A stretch of 23,901 bases of DNA from a virus, in the IMG/VR virus record IMGVR_UViG_3300027788_000081, positions 1 to 23,901 of that record. The stretch is one strand, 5' to 3'. Shown here one piece after another: positions 16,427-22,914 of this stretch. The notes under the pieces are model-generated. The model was not told the DNA's origin. It worked only from the letters and a program-made list of their open reading frames with translations, and did no database searches. A program made the translations under genes and the position numbers. Every line of letters begins with the position of its first letter. The stretch's first letter is position 1.

Positions 16427-16655
16427 ACTCTATGTTTTCCTTACGATTGTTTTTTATTATAGAAGTACAAGTATCGCAATAATCAGCACCATATCCAACA
16501 ATATCATTACCATCGTAATAGCAACGATATTTAATATGACAACCAGGGCACCTAAAGCTTTTTTCTATTTTCCAAAAAGTTGGGCAAGAGAATAGCTTGT
16601 GACGCCATTTTCCTAAATATTGTTTTATACTAGTGCCTTTCTGGTTAATCGTCAT
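16380..16655 (-). CDS. Zinc-ribbon-like small protein
   Basis: The start used is the ATG at 16655, with AAGGA eight bases before it. A TTG two codons upstream is possible but less likely. The 91-residue product has six cysteines: C24, then CPGC (36-39), C45, and CDTC (60-63). CPGC and CDTC with a loop of about 20 residues form the knuckles of a zinc ribbon. The C-terminus is charged. It probably binds zinc and perhaps nucleic acid or host RNA polymerase, as many small phage zinc ribbons do. The partner is unknown. Confidence 0.75.
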   Translation of the reverse strand: MTINQKGTSIKQYLGKWRHKLFSCPTFWKIEKSFRCPGCHIKYRCYYDGNDIVGYGADYCDTCTSIIKNNRKENIEYDKGHYSDFSRDVEQ

Positions 16656-16893
16656 TTTCAAAGTCCTTAAGAAGATGGTGGTACTGGTCGTTTGAACTCG
16701 GATTAAAGTCCACTGCTTTTAAAAGAGTAAAAATAACTCTATTACTGTTTGCTGTAGCTTTTAAATTATGCACTTTACAAAAATTTAAAAAATCTTGAGA
16801 TTCAAAACTTTTAAAAATTGTTGAAAATGTACTTAACGTTATTTCACAATTGCAATTTTGTGAAACTTCTCTTAATATTGTTCTTTTTTCCAT
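16645..16893 (-). CDS. Hypothetical small protein
   Basis: The ATG at 16893 follows ATAGGT at a proper spacing. An in-frame TTG ten codons upstream would sit directly on a purine-rich stretch with almost no spacing. The 82-residue product is not recognised. It looks alpha/beta (REVSQNCNCEITLSTFSTIF, ANSNRVIFTLLKAVDFNP), with no membrane segment or metal site. It overlaps the next gene by 11 bases. Confidence 0.7.
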   Translation of the reverse strand: MEKRTILREVSQNCNCEITLSTFSTIFKSFESQDFLNFCKVHNLKATANSNRVIFTLLKAVDFNPSSNDQYHHLLKDFENDD

Positions 16894-16901
16894 AAAAAAA
16901 C

Positions 16902-17237
16902 CTATATCAATTTTTCTTGCCAACCCTCTCTTGGTGGTGAAAGACCGTTTCTGTCACAGTAGTTTGCTAACGCTAGCGATATTCTTTCATGATTACAGCC
17001 TTTCCCTAAATTAATTTCTGTGTCTTCTACCATGCACATACCTAAAAAACCAAACAAGCTCTCACTCCCTGAAAGCTCATTTTCTTTATTAATTTGGCTT
17101 GCTAGGCAAAGCTCAGGGGCTGTGGCTATTCGCATACTATTTCCATTTTTAAATAGATAGCTTTTACCATCAGTCTCGTTAACTCTTATTCCGTAAATAT
17201 CTCTACTTATTAGAGACTTGCTATCGTTCTTTTCCAT
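16902..17237 (-). CDS. Hypothetical protein
   Basis: This 111-residue protein is not recognised. It starts with ATG after AGAGGA. It has a beta-hairpin-like N-terminus (DIYGIRVNETDGKSYLFKNG) and three cysteines in the second half (residues about 44, 68, 82), which are too scattered for a clear metal site. It ends with a short helix and GLSPPREGWQEKLI. Its neighbours are other small proteins in the same operon. Confidence 0.72.
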   Translation of the reverse strand: MEKNDSKSLISRDIYGIRVNETDGKSYLFKNGNSMRIATAPELCLASQINKENELSGSESLFGFLGMCMVEDTEINLGKGCNHERISLALANYCDRNGLSPPREGWQEKLI

Positions 17238-17258
17238 ATAAACTTTCCTCTTTGAAAA

Positions 17259-17459
17259 TCAATCAGCTTTTTCAGCTTCTTTTGCTAAAAGTTCTAAAAG
17301 CGTATTCATGCCTATTAACAAATAGACAATAGCGTTGCTATTACCAGTAGCATGCATTTCATCAGTAATATCTTTTACCGACATTTTTGTTGCAAACATG
17401 TCATTTTTCATTGATCTTAGCGTTTCTGCCGTAATTCCTTTAGCTGCTGAGTATGGCAA
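17259..17459 (-). CDS. Hypothetical small helical protein (TTG start)
   Basis: The start is a TTG at 17459, supported by an ideal GGAGG six bases upstream inside the preceding gene, which it overlaps by 20 bases. The 66-residue product is helical (ITAETLRSMKNDMFATKMSV; IVYLLIGMNTLLELLAKEA). The C-terminal half is moderately hydrophobic but interrupted by Asn and charged residues, so a membrane helix is doubtful. No function is assigned. Confidence 0.72.
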   Translation of the reverse strand: MPYSAAKGITAETLRSMKNDMFATKMSVKDITDEMHATGNSNAIVYLLIGMNTLLELLAKEAEKAD

Positions 17460-17718
17460 GCTCGGCCTCCAAGATAGCTCTAGAAGCTTTTAACCTGTTT
17501 AAATTATCAGTAAAACGAATAAGTGAAAGACTTGCTTCTTGAGCTATGTCTTCGTCTTTTTGATCAAGTGGTTGTTCGGCTACTTCGAAGTAATATGTTT
17601 TAGCTTCTTGGTAATACGTAATATTATCTTGTGCAATTCCAATTGAAGTTTTTATAATTTGTATTTTATTTAAAACTTCAGCAACTAACTGCAGTTCTGA
17701 TTGTGTCGGTACTGTCAT
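17440..17718 (-). CDS. Hypothetical helical/coiled-coil protein
   Basis: The 92-residue product is predicted to be nearly all helix. The two long amphipathic segments are about residues 6-50 (LQLVAEVLNKIQIIKTSIGI onward) and 58-90 (EASLSLIRFTDNLNRLKASR onward), a likely helical hairpin. The ribosome binding site is AGGGG, six bases before the ATG. It overlaps the next gene, whose ribosome binding site lies within it. There is no recognised family. Confidence 0.72.
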   Translation of the reverse strand: MTVPTQSELQLVAEVLNKIQIIKTSIGIAQDNITYYQEAKTYYFEVAEQPLDQKDEDIAQEASLSLIRFTDNLNRLKASRAILEAELAILSS

Positions 17719-17743
17719 ACTTTACCCCTGTTTAAAAATGTGT

Positions 17744-17801
17744 GTAATCGTCTGGACTTTTATTAATTTTAATGTTCTTTCTTACACCGCCACACGATTA
17801 C
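17744..17801. repeat. 12-bp inverted repeat in an intergenic gap
   Basis: The arms GTAATCGTCTGG (17744-17755) and CCACACGATTAC (17790-17801) pair at 11 of 12 positions around a 34-nt AT-rich loop. They lie in the 86-bp gap between two genes. After the left arm the minus strand reads ACACATTTTT, so a weak terminator or an mRNA processing site is possible. Confidence 0.55.
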
Positions 17802-17804
17802 TGC

Positions 17805-18056
17805 TTATTTAGATTTAGCTCCAGAACACTTCCAACGCTTTCGTGATAAATTGTTAGGCGTATTAGGGTCGTTTGCTTTCTTTTTAGACAGTCTTTTCTT
17901 TATTCCAAGACTTCTAGCGCAGTATGCGTCACCTTTAGAGGTGCCTGCTTTTACTCTAGGCCCACCACCCTTCGCTGCACCCGCTTGGCCGTAGCTAACT
18001 TTCTTTCCGCTAGAGGTTACTTTAACCTTTGCCTTTCCTTTTGCTGGTTTAGCCAT
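17805..18056 (-). CDS. Small basic phage protein with conserved YCARS / LSRKRWKC motifs
   Basis: The 83-residue protein is strongly basic. It contains a glycine-rich middle (GQAGAAKGGGPRVKAG), then TSKGDAYCARSLGIKK (39-54) and NDPNTPNNLSRKRWKCSG (62-79). This pair of motifs recurs in small proteins of many phages, especially marine ones. The two cysteines (46, 77) are conserved in the versions I remember. The role is unknown. Its charge suggests DNA or RNA binding, or packing with DNA in the head. The start is supported by AAGAGGA eight bases upstream. Confidence 0.8.
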   Translation of the reverse strand: MAKPAKGKAKVKVTSSGKKVSYGQAGAAKGGGPRVKAGTSKGDAYCARSLGIKKRLSKKKANDPNTPNNLSRKRWKCSGAKSK

Positions 18057-18080
18057 TCTTAGTGTCCTCTTATTCTGGAT

Positions 18081-18269
18081 TCATCGTCTTTCTTCTGTTG
18101 TTCTTTGTATTTGCTGTAGGCGTATTAGCACTACGTCAATGTTACAATTATCACAGCATTGACCTGAAGCTAATGGCTCAGCGTTGTTGCCTTTTTTCCA
18201 AAAAGTTGAGTCTATTGCGTTAGCTTCTATGCTTTCTTCACAGATAACGCAGATGTCTTTTTTATCCAT
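18081..18269 (-). CDS. Small zinc-finger phage protein
   Basis: The 62-residue protein has a treble-clef-like cysteine set: CVIC (7-10) and CCDNC (38-42), separated by GNNAEPLASGQ. The pattern C-x2-C ... NNAxPL/V-x2-G-x-C-C-x2-C-N-x2-V-V-x2-R-L is a widespread phage microprotein whose function is unknown. It very probably binds one zinc ion. It overlaps the upstream gene by eight bases. Confidence 0.82.
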   Translation of the reverse strand: MDKKDICVICEESIEANAIDSTFWKKGNNAEPLASGQCCDNCNIDVVLIRLQQIQRTTEERR

Positions 18270-18450
18270 AACTGTATTTTACCTTTTTTGTATTGTTTTT
18301 ATTTGATGTTTTCTTTTTAGACATAGAGATTGTTTTCTTTTTAGGCATAGCTTTATGGGTCTTACCTGCCATTACTGTGCCATCTGGCATAATGTGAGTG
18401 TCTTTTTTCTTCTTAGAATTTTTCTTTGATGGTTTTTTAAGACTGGGCAT
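18262..18450 (-). CDS. Very lysine-rich small protein
   Basis: The 62-residue product holds 20 lysines and almost no acidic residues, in two lysine clusters flanking DTHIMPDGTVMAGKTH (17-32). The central motif recurs in small phage proteins. It is likely disordered apart from that hairpin and probably binds nucleic acid. AGAGGT lies seven bases before the ATG. No function is established. Confidence 0.78.
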   Translation of the reverse strand: MPSLKKPSKKNSKKKKDTHIMPDGTVMAGKTHKAMPKKKTISMSKKKTSNKNNTKKVKYSYG

Positions 18451-18485
18451 GCTATTAACCTCTTGACAGTTGTTAAAACGAAAAA

Positions 18486-18824
18486 CTACTCAACGTGTGC
18501 TAAGTAATAGTGTTTAGCAATTCCACAAATATCTTTGGCGTAACGGTTTGATCTTAATACTATTGTTTTCATGTGATTAGCGTTTAAAGGTATTTCTTCG
18601 CCAGAATTTACAACAGTAAGAATGAACTTATAAACAGCGCCTACATTAGGTTCAATATCTGCAACTTCAGCATAAATTTGAAATGTGGTTAAATCATTTA
18701 TATCTCTTAGTTCACAATGTCTTACATTACACATTGGTGGCAATCGAAAGAAACCATCGCTATCTTCTTTAAACATAGCTATTACTGTTCTAGCGTTATT
18801 TATTACTGTGCCTTCAGGTAACAT
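18486..18824 (-). CDS. Hypothetical alpha/beta protein
   Basis: This 112-residue protein is not recognised. It has an alternating strand pattern (GTVINNARTVIAMFKED; FQIYAEVADIEPNVGAVYKF) and a C-terminal helix with histidines. It has three cysteines without pairing into a metal site. GAGGT lies upstream. It overlaps the preceding gene by 11 bases, so the two may be translated together. Confidence 0.72.
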   Translation of the reverse strand: MLPEGTVINNARTVIAMFKEDSDGFFRLPPMCNVRHCELRDINDLTTFQIYAEVADIEPNVGAVYKFILTVVNSGEEIPLNANHMKTIVLRSNRYAKDICGIAKHYYLAHVE

Positions 18825-19149
18825 TTATAAGAACCTCTACTTCGTGGGCTGGTGTGCCGTATTGGTTTATTTGAACAGTTCGCCCTGTTGCTTTTACAAT
18901 TCCTGCAGCTACAAGAGCTTCTAAAATACCTTCATTTTCTGACCAAGTCTTAATCCAAGTATACTTAGAATTGTCTTTCAATTTATATGATTCTAAGTTA
19001 CTAGTTGCTGTTGCAATAACACTTTGATCATCAGCGTCTAACAACCGCAAGCAGAGCGTGCGAGGGTGGATATAGTGTCTTACATCTACACGACAAGTAT
19101 AGCCTCTAAAAAACACAAGAGGCGTATCAAAAGCGACTATTTCGTCCAT
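18814..19149 (-). CDS. Hypothetical protein with WSENEG motif (possibly DUF4313-like)
   Basis: The 111-residue product has an N-terminal beta region (VFFRGYTCRVDVRHYIHPRT) and a striking segment TWIKTWSENEGILEALVAAG (64-83). The segment IK-x-[WY]-S-E-N-E-G-x-L-x-x-L resembles a motif I associate with DUF4313 proteins from phages and plasmids. I recall this pattern only approximately and have not checked it. Start context is moderate (GAG at six bases). No function is assigned. Confidence 0.72.
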   Translation of the reverse strand: MDEIVAFDTPLVFFRGYTCRVDVRHYIHPRTLCLRLLDADDQSVIATATSNLESYKLKDNSKYTWIKTWSENEGILEALVAAGIVKATGRTVQINQYGTPAHEVEVLINVT

Positions 19150-19448
19150 ACAAACTCAAACCATAAGTAAAAGTTAACAAGCCAAGCTATTGCGTTTAAC
19201 ACTGAAAGCATAACAATAGCATGTCCTGCAAGATAAGCGCTTATTCTACAAAACTCTACTACAACATTTGTAATGTTATGACAAACATTTATAATACTGT
19301 TTGAGGCTTTTAAACGCAAGATATGTGGAGCTATTTGGGGCTTACAAACAAATGTCCAAAGCCAAGACAGCTTTTGAACATCACGCCTTATTCCGTTTTT
19401 ATCACTTTTAAAATCTTTTTCTGTTAATATCTTCTTTGCTCTTGGCAT
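19137..19448 (-). CDS. Small membrane protein
   Basis: The 103-residue protein has a basic, soluble N-terminal half. Its C-terminal third (about 60-101) is hydrophobic, including AYLAGHAIVMLSVLNAIAWL and VNFYLWFEFVW. One long or two short membrane helices are likely, with the basic N-terminus in the cytoplasm. AAAGGA lies seven bases before the ATG. It overlaps the next gene by 13 bases. It could be a membrane-targeted host-takeover or lysis-control factor. There is no family match. Confidence 0.72.
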   Translation of the reverse strand: MPRAKKILTEKDFKSDKNGIRRDVQKLSWLWTFVCKPQIAPHILRLKASNSIINVCHNITNVVVEFCRISAYLAGHAIVMLSVLNAIAWLVNFYLWFEFVWTK

Positions 19449-19463
19449 AATTTTATCCTTTAA

Positions 19464-19949
19464 CTATTCGGGAAATCTTATAGGCAAACTTGCCCAATCG
19501 CACTTACGACTTATTACCCAATCAGAACACCCTGTGTGACTCATTATCCACTCAGGTTTGTGAAAAAGTTCTATAAGTTCTAATGAATTATAAATCATTC
19601 GGTTACCTGCATCTGTTAAAATTTCAGCAAGGTATTCATCATCTGAAATTACTAAAGCATTACCGATCTTTCGACCGTCTCTAGTCATTAGTTGTGTTAA
19701 AAATTCTTGATAGCTACCGGCAGAAGGTCTATCCGCCCAAGAAGGAAACTCATCGGTTATTTCAAGATATTCTTCAGTTTCAAAAAAATCAAAAGAGTCT
19801 TTCTTAGACATTGCTGGTGCTAAAACAGCTGTTAAAGCGTTTGCAGATTTAACTGGAAAACTTGGAACAACAGTTGTTTCTTTTTGTTCTATTTGAGGTG
19901 CTTTAAGTTTTTCTTTTTTTAAACCGGGAGCACCTTTTGGCGGTGGCAT
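19464..19949 (-). CDS. Phage protein with RDGRKIGNA motif
   Basis: I prefer the ATG at 19949, with GAGG upstream. A GTG at 19994 in the same frame would add 15 residues but lacks a ribosome binding site and overlaps the previous gene. The 161-residue product starts with a Pro/Lys-rich tail. It then has a folded region with TRDGRKIGNALVISDDEYLA and ILTDAGNRMIYNSLELIELF. The combination D-G-R-x-x-G-N-A-x-V ... D-x-G-N is a recurrent small phage domain of unknown role. The C-terminus holds two cysteines and aromatic residues. Confidence 0.75.
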   Translation of the reverse strand: MPPPKGAPGLKKEKLKAPQIEQKETTVVPSFPVKSANALTAVLAPAMSKKDSFDFFETEEYLEITDEFPSWADRPSAGSYQEFLTQLMTRDGRKIGNALVISDDEYLAEILTDAGNRMIYNSLELIELFHKPEWIMSHTGCSDWVISRKCDWASLPIRFPE

Positions 19950-19975
19950 TCTCTTTTTTACCTCTTTCTTTATAA

Positions 19976-20197
19976 TCACTTGTCTCTCCACCACATTTCA
20001 TATATGGAATATTTAGCTTCGTTTTTGATATTTGCATTTTTATTTTGAATCAAATCAGATCTAGACTGGGCTCTATAAAACGAACAAGTACTAGTAGGCT
20101 CTACGTTAGACACACCGCGCTCTACACAAATACCTTCGTAATCATTTAGTGACAGCTTTACAAAACTTTTGCATGTTTCACAGTTAAAGTCAGTCAT
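19976..20197 (-). CDS. Four-cysteine small protein, probable zinc binder
   Basis: The 73-residue product has cysteines at 6, 9, 24 and 38 (FNCETCKSF, GICVERG, STCSFYR). The layout C-x2-C-x14-C-x13-C suits a small zinc finger or iron-sulfur site. The second half is charged and ends in an aromatic tail (YEMWWRDK). It is the third cysteine-rich microprotein in the operon. The ligand and partner are unknown. Confidence 0.72.
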   Translation of the reverse strand: MTDFNCETCKSFVKLSLNDYEGICVERGVSNVEPTSTCSFYRAQSRSDLIQNKNANIKNEAKYSIYEMWWRDK

Positions 20198-20204
20198 ACT
20201 TGCC

Positions 20205-20486
20205 TCATTCTACAAAGTCTATCAGTAAGAACTTAGATTCAAATTCTTTAATATCTCTAATTGACTGAGCTAATCTATCTTTAGCTTTTTCAGTAAGCTT
20301 GGTTGCCATTATTGCAGATTGCTCAGCAAGGAAGCTTGAGTGATCTTTTATATCAATTTCAACAACATTAATCAACTTGATGTCTTCATCTTCTTCATAC
20401 ATAGGCCACCGGTCTTCTGCCATTATCTCAAAGTCATAACCAGTGCTAGTGTATTCATTTAATCTTAAAACTATATACAGTTTCAT
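20205..20486 (-). CDS. Hypothetical small acidic protein
   Basis: The ATG at 20486 is preferred, with GAGA seven bases upstream. A TTG four codons earlier has no better context. The 93-residue protein begins with a beta strand (KLYIVLRLNEYTSTGYDFEI), has an acidic loop (MYEEDEDIK) and ends in a long helix (AEQSAIMATKLTEKAKDRLA). It is not recognised. Confidence 0.7.
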   Translation of the reverse strand: MKLYIVLRLNEYTSTGYDFEIMAEDRWPMYEEDEDIKLINVVEIDIKDHSSFLAEQSAIMATKLTEKAKDRLAQSIRDIKEFESKFLLIDFVE

Positions 20487-20499
20487 AATAATTCTCAAT

Positions 20500-21129
20500 T
20501 TAAAAAATCATAGGTGACCAGTCCCATTGTTGCGGAAAGCTAGTCGCGTTCGTTAATTTAACTAGTTTTTTGAAGTGATTTCTTGCTTTTGTTTGATTAA
20601 ATTGGGCGTCATATTTAATAGATTCTATTTCTGAATTTAAAACAGAAGCTTTGTATAAATAATAGTTTATAATTTCAATTGAATCAAACTCTAAATCCCA
20701 CATTTTGTCAAACATCCATAATTTTTGTGTAAGAGGATCACCTATCTTAATTCTATAGATATCTTCTTCATTTTTATGGCTTTTTAGTTTACCTTCTTGT
20801 CTTGCTAACGCTACTTGCAATGCTAGTGCGTGACTGGCATTATCTCTCTGAACCCATTTGTTCCAAGCGTTTGGCATTAATGGGTAGTGCAAGAGGTACG
20901 TTACATGGTTTAAGTAAATAATTTCATCTATTATAAACCAAAAAGTAATATCTTCAAATTTAAAAGAATTACCCATCCTTCTGTATGGTGAAATTGAAAG
21001 TCTGTCTGCATATTCTCTGGCGGGGTCTTCTTCCCAAACAAAGTAATCTCTAAGTTTTTCATTCTTAAAATAATGCTTATGTAGATTTGTAGCAGAAAAC
21101 TTAATTAATTTTTCTACTGAAATTGGCAT
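20500..21129 (-). CDS. Hypothetical protein, 209 residues
   Basis: The ATG has AGAGGA eight bases upstream and overlaps the preceding gene by 29 bases. The protein is rich in aromatic residues and largely helical (FEDITFWFIIDEIIYLNHVT; MWDLEFDSIEIINYYLYKAS). I see no nucleotide-binding, nuclease or metal motif. It is the largest gene in the small-gene cluster. Its function is unknown. Confidence 0.72.
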   Translation of the reverse strand: MPISVEKLIKFSATNLHKHYFKNEKLRDYFVWEEDPAREYADRLSISPYRRMGNSFKFEDITFWFIIDEIIYLNHVTYLLHYPLMPNAWNKWVQRDNASHALALQVALARQEGKLKSHKNEEDIYRIKIGDPLTQKLWMFDKMWDLEFDSIEIINYYLYKASVLNSEIESIKYDAQFNQTKARNHFKKLVKLTNATSFPQQWDWSPMIF

Positions 21130-21454
21130 TTATTAAATCCTCTCGCAAGCCAGCAACTAGTAATTTTTTAGTATTATCACTAGCTGGCATGTCTATTATT
21201 TCACAAAGAATCTCAAAAGCAGCTACAACACCAATTGTAAAATCTTCAAAAAGTTGTGAATTTTCACTGTATTCTGCTTTAAACTCTTTGTCAATTCTTA
21301 ACAAAAATTGCTTAAAGATCTCTTCACGGATAGAAACGTCTAAAGCACCTGGTTGCATGAATGCAAGAACACCGGCTTGCGCTCCCGTATAATATGCACG
21401 TTCGTCAATAACAACTCCGTTTGTTTTAAGAAAATAGCTTTGAAAAGTTCTCAC
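21101..21454 (-). CDS. Hypothetical helical protein (GTG start)
   Basis: The only upstream start before an in-frame stop is the GTG at 21454, which has no good ribosome binding site of its own. A five-codon minigene with an excellent site ends two bases before it, so the gene is probably read by reinitiation. The 117-residue product is helical (FEDFTIGVVAAFEILCEIID). A conserved-looking patch ERAYYTGAQAGVLAFMQPGA lies near the N-terminus. There is no known family. Confidence 0.7.
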   Translation of the reverse strand: MRTFQSYFLKTNGVVIDERAYYTGAQAGVLAFMQPGALDVSIREEIFKQFLLRIDKEFKAEYSENSQLFEDFTIGVVAAFEILCEIIDMPASDNTKKLLVAGLREDLINANFSRKIN

Positions 21455-21456
21455 GG

Positions 21457-21474
21457 CTATCGTTTGTATTCCAT
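21457..21474 (-). promoter_or_regulatory. Five-codon minigene (MEYKR) before a GTG-start gene
   Basis: ATG at 21474 is preceded by GGAGGG at seven bases, the best ribosome binding site nearby. It lies one base after the stop of the 40-residue gene and reads M-E-Y-K-R-stop. The stop (21457-21459) lies two bases before the GTG start at 21454, in another frame. This looks like a translational coupler. An unnoticed one-base sequence error that would merge the frames is the other explanation. Confidence 0.45.
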
Positions 21475-21475
21475 A

Positions 21476-21598
21476 TTAGAACCCTCCAGTTAAGATAATA
21501 AGCAAAAATGTTCCGTTTGCTTTAAACGTTAAACCTCTTTGAGTTAATTCTTCAATTCCATCATAAAAATCTTGTCGGTTGTTATATTGTATTTCCAT
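21476..21598 (-). CDS. 40-residue conserved phage microprotein
   Basis: ATG at 21598 starts a 40-residue reading frame: a hydrophilic first half (MEIQYNNRQDFYDGIEELTQ), then RGLTFKA, and a hydrophobic end FLLIILTGGF. The pattern FYDGIEEL-x-x-RGLTF ... LTGGF matches small proteins I have seen in several phages, so it is likely a real gene although short. It starts five bases after the stop of the 181-residue gene. The function is unknown. Confidence 0.75.
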   Translation of the reverse strand: MEIQYNNRQDFYDGIEELTQRGLTFKANGTFLLIILTGGF

Positions 21599-21602
21599 AG
21601 TT

Positions 21603-22148
21603 CTAGTGGTATTTCAGTCCTTTGTCAATAAAATAAGGCTTCCCTTCAGAGTAAATCGTGCGGTAAGGCAATACGACAGATTTTACAAAAGTCAACTCAT
21701 GCAAAAAGCCGCTACGAACAAGGGGAAGAGAAGAACGATTCGTTTCACTTGACCGTTTTAAGTAAAAAGGTGTCATCCACTTAAGGAATCCTTCTTTTTT
21801 ATTATAATCTTCTATTGCATCTTGAGTCATTGAGTTCTCTATAATGTTATAATATCCTGAATGCTCCCACGATAAAAGCACAGGCAACTGGGAGTTAACA
21901 GACTGATCAGGCTTCTCGTCGATTATTATGCAACTTCTAGGCTTTACTTTATTCATTATTAATTCTGAAAACATTTCAAGAACTTTTTTCTTGTTGCCTT
22001 TTAGATTATAAGTTTTTTTAATATGACTGTAAATTGTTGGGCTTCCGCTTCGAATTTGCATACCTGTTTTTATATTCAACTTTAATGCGGATCTTTGGGC
22101 TAACATTTGATACATATAAATATCGTTTCCAACTAAAGTTTTATTCAT
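21603..22148 (-). CDS. Recurrent phage protein with LKGNKKKV motif
   Basis: This 181-residue protein has an N-terminal helix LAQRSALKLNIKTGMQIRSG, followed by a linker and YNLKGNKKKVLEMFSELI. The combination A-L-K-L-x-I-x-T-G-M ... G-L-K-G-x-K-x-x-V recurs in small phage proteins. It resembles a DNA-binding helical unit, though nobody has shown this to my knowledge. The C-terminal 90 residues look separate (ending FIDKGLKYH). AAAGG lies upstream of the ATG. Confidence 0.75.
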   Translation of the reverse strand: MNKTLVGNDIYMYQMLAQRSALKLNIKTGMQIRSGSPTIYSHIKKTYNLKGNKKKVLEMFSELIMNKVKPRSCIIIDEKPDQSVNSQLPVLLSWEHSGYYNIIENSMTQDAIEDYNKKEGFLKWMTPFYLKRSSETNRSSLPLVRSGFLHELTFVKSVVLPYRTIYSEGKPYFIDKGLKYH

Positions 22149-22160
22149 TTTATTTAACCT

Positions 22161-22679
22161 TTAATTTTTATTTACTAGTTTAGTAAAAGCTTGAGTAACT
22201 GGCTCTAAAGCATCGCTTGACTTTGTTTTAGAAAAACAACTTAAAGCCCAAGCGTTAGATAGATTTTTTATAAATCGATCTTCTGGTTGACCAAAGTATC
22301 TGACAACTATTTCTTTTTGAGACAAATGTACAAAAATACAATCTTTATTGCTATTTTTAAGTAAATCATTAGAAAGTTCTGATACATGTTTTATTATTTC
22401 TAAAAGATCTTTTGGTAAAGCAAGCGGCTTCTCTTCAGAGAGACAGCTTAAAAAAGGGTATTCAGCAACTTTTGTTTTTTCTTTAAAAACTTGACTGGGC
22501 CCACAAACAGTTAAAAAGCCTGTAGACATGTTTACGCAAAAAAATCTTCTATCGCCTTGTTTTACAATGTCGCTAATTAGTTTAGATCTACTTAAAGAAG
22601 GTATTGGAGTTACCCGAATAAAAATATCTTCGCCGTAGTTTACATGATGAAATAATTCACCTATTTTTGGGACATTCAT
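22161..22679 (-). CDS. Hypothetical protein, first gene after the 22704 terminator
   Basis: The 172-residue product is not recognised. It begins with a beta-rich part (GELFHHVNYGEDIFIRVTPI; RRFFCVNMSTGFLTVCGPSQ) and continues with helical segments and KDCIFVHLSQKEIVVRYFG. AAGGAG lies 11 bases before the ATG, only about 25 bases after the terminator hairpin. Its expression therefore depends on read-through of that terminator or on an unseen internal promoter. Confidence 0.73.
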   Translation of the reverse strand: MNVPKIGELFHHVNYGEDIFIRVTPIPSLSRSKLISDIVKQGDRRFFCVNMSTGFLTVCGPSQVFKEKTKVAEYPFLSCLSEEKPLALPKDLLEIIKHVSELSNDLLKNSNKDCIFVHLSQKEIVVRYFGQPEDRFIKNLSNAWALSCFSKTKSSDALEPVTQAFTKLVNKN

Positions 22680-22703
22680 TTTACTAAGAACTCCTTATAA
22701 ATT

Positions 22704-22733
22704 AAAAAAATCCCCCGAAATTAATCGGGGGAT
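22704..22733 (-). terminator. Rho-independent terminator
   Basis: On the minus strand an 8-bp GC-rich stem (ATCCCCCG with CGGGGGAT, 22710-22717 and 22726-22733) closes an 8-nt AT loop and is followed by seven U residues. It ends or attenuates the transcript of the gene at 22915-23478. The plus strand lacks a proper T tract. Confidence 0.92.
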
Positions 22734-22914
22734 GTTTCTTAACATTTTGAGTGTATCTTGTTGGCGTATCGCACTTTCAAGGTAACACGTTAGGCCGTTA
22801 AGAAAGCCTCATTGAATGTCTCCTCCAGTCCTAGTTGGCAGTCACAGGGTAGCCTTAGGAGTCACAACTGCTGCCGCTCTTCCGGTTTCCTTTGGAGACA
22901 ATTTGTTACTGCTA
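22734..22914. other. Structured spacer with a four-codon minigene
   Basis: This 181-bp gap has no ordinary gene. On the minus strand it holds GGAGGAG (22820-22826) seven bases before ATG-AGG-CTT-TCT-TAA (22798-22812), a minigene coding for M-R-L-S. It has a direct repeat AGTCACA (22840-22846 and 22860-22866, 20-bp step) and GGCAG/CTGCC arms (22837-22841, 22871-22875). Since a terminator follows, this may be a leader with attenuation or the body of a small RNA. Confidence 0.4.

Noticed and set aside
19950-19994. GTG at 19994 as start of the RDGRKIGNA-motif protein
   Set aside because: No ribosome binding site precedes it and the first 15 residues are an extension overlapping the upstream gene. 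ATG at 19949 has GAGG upstream. The call is not certain.
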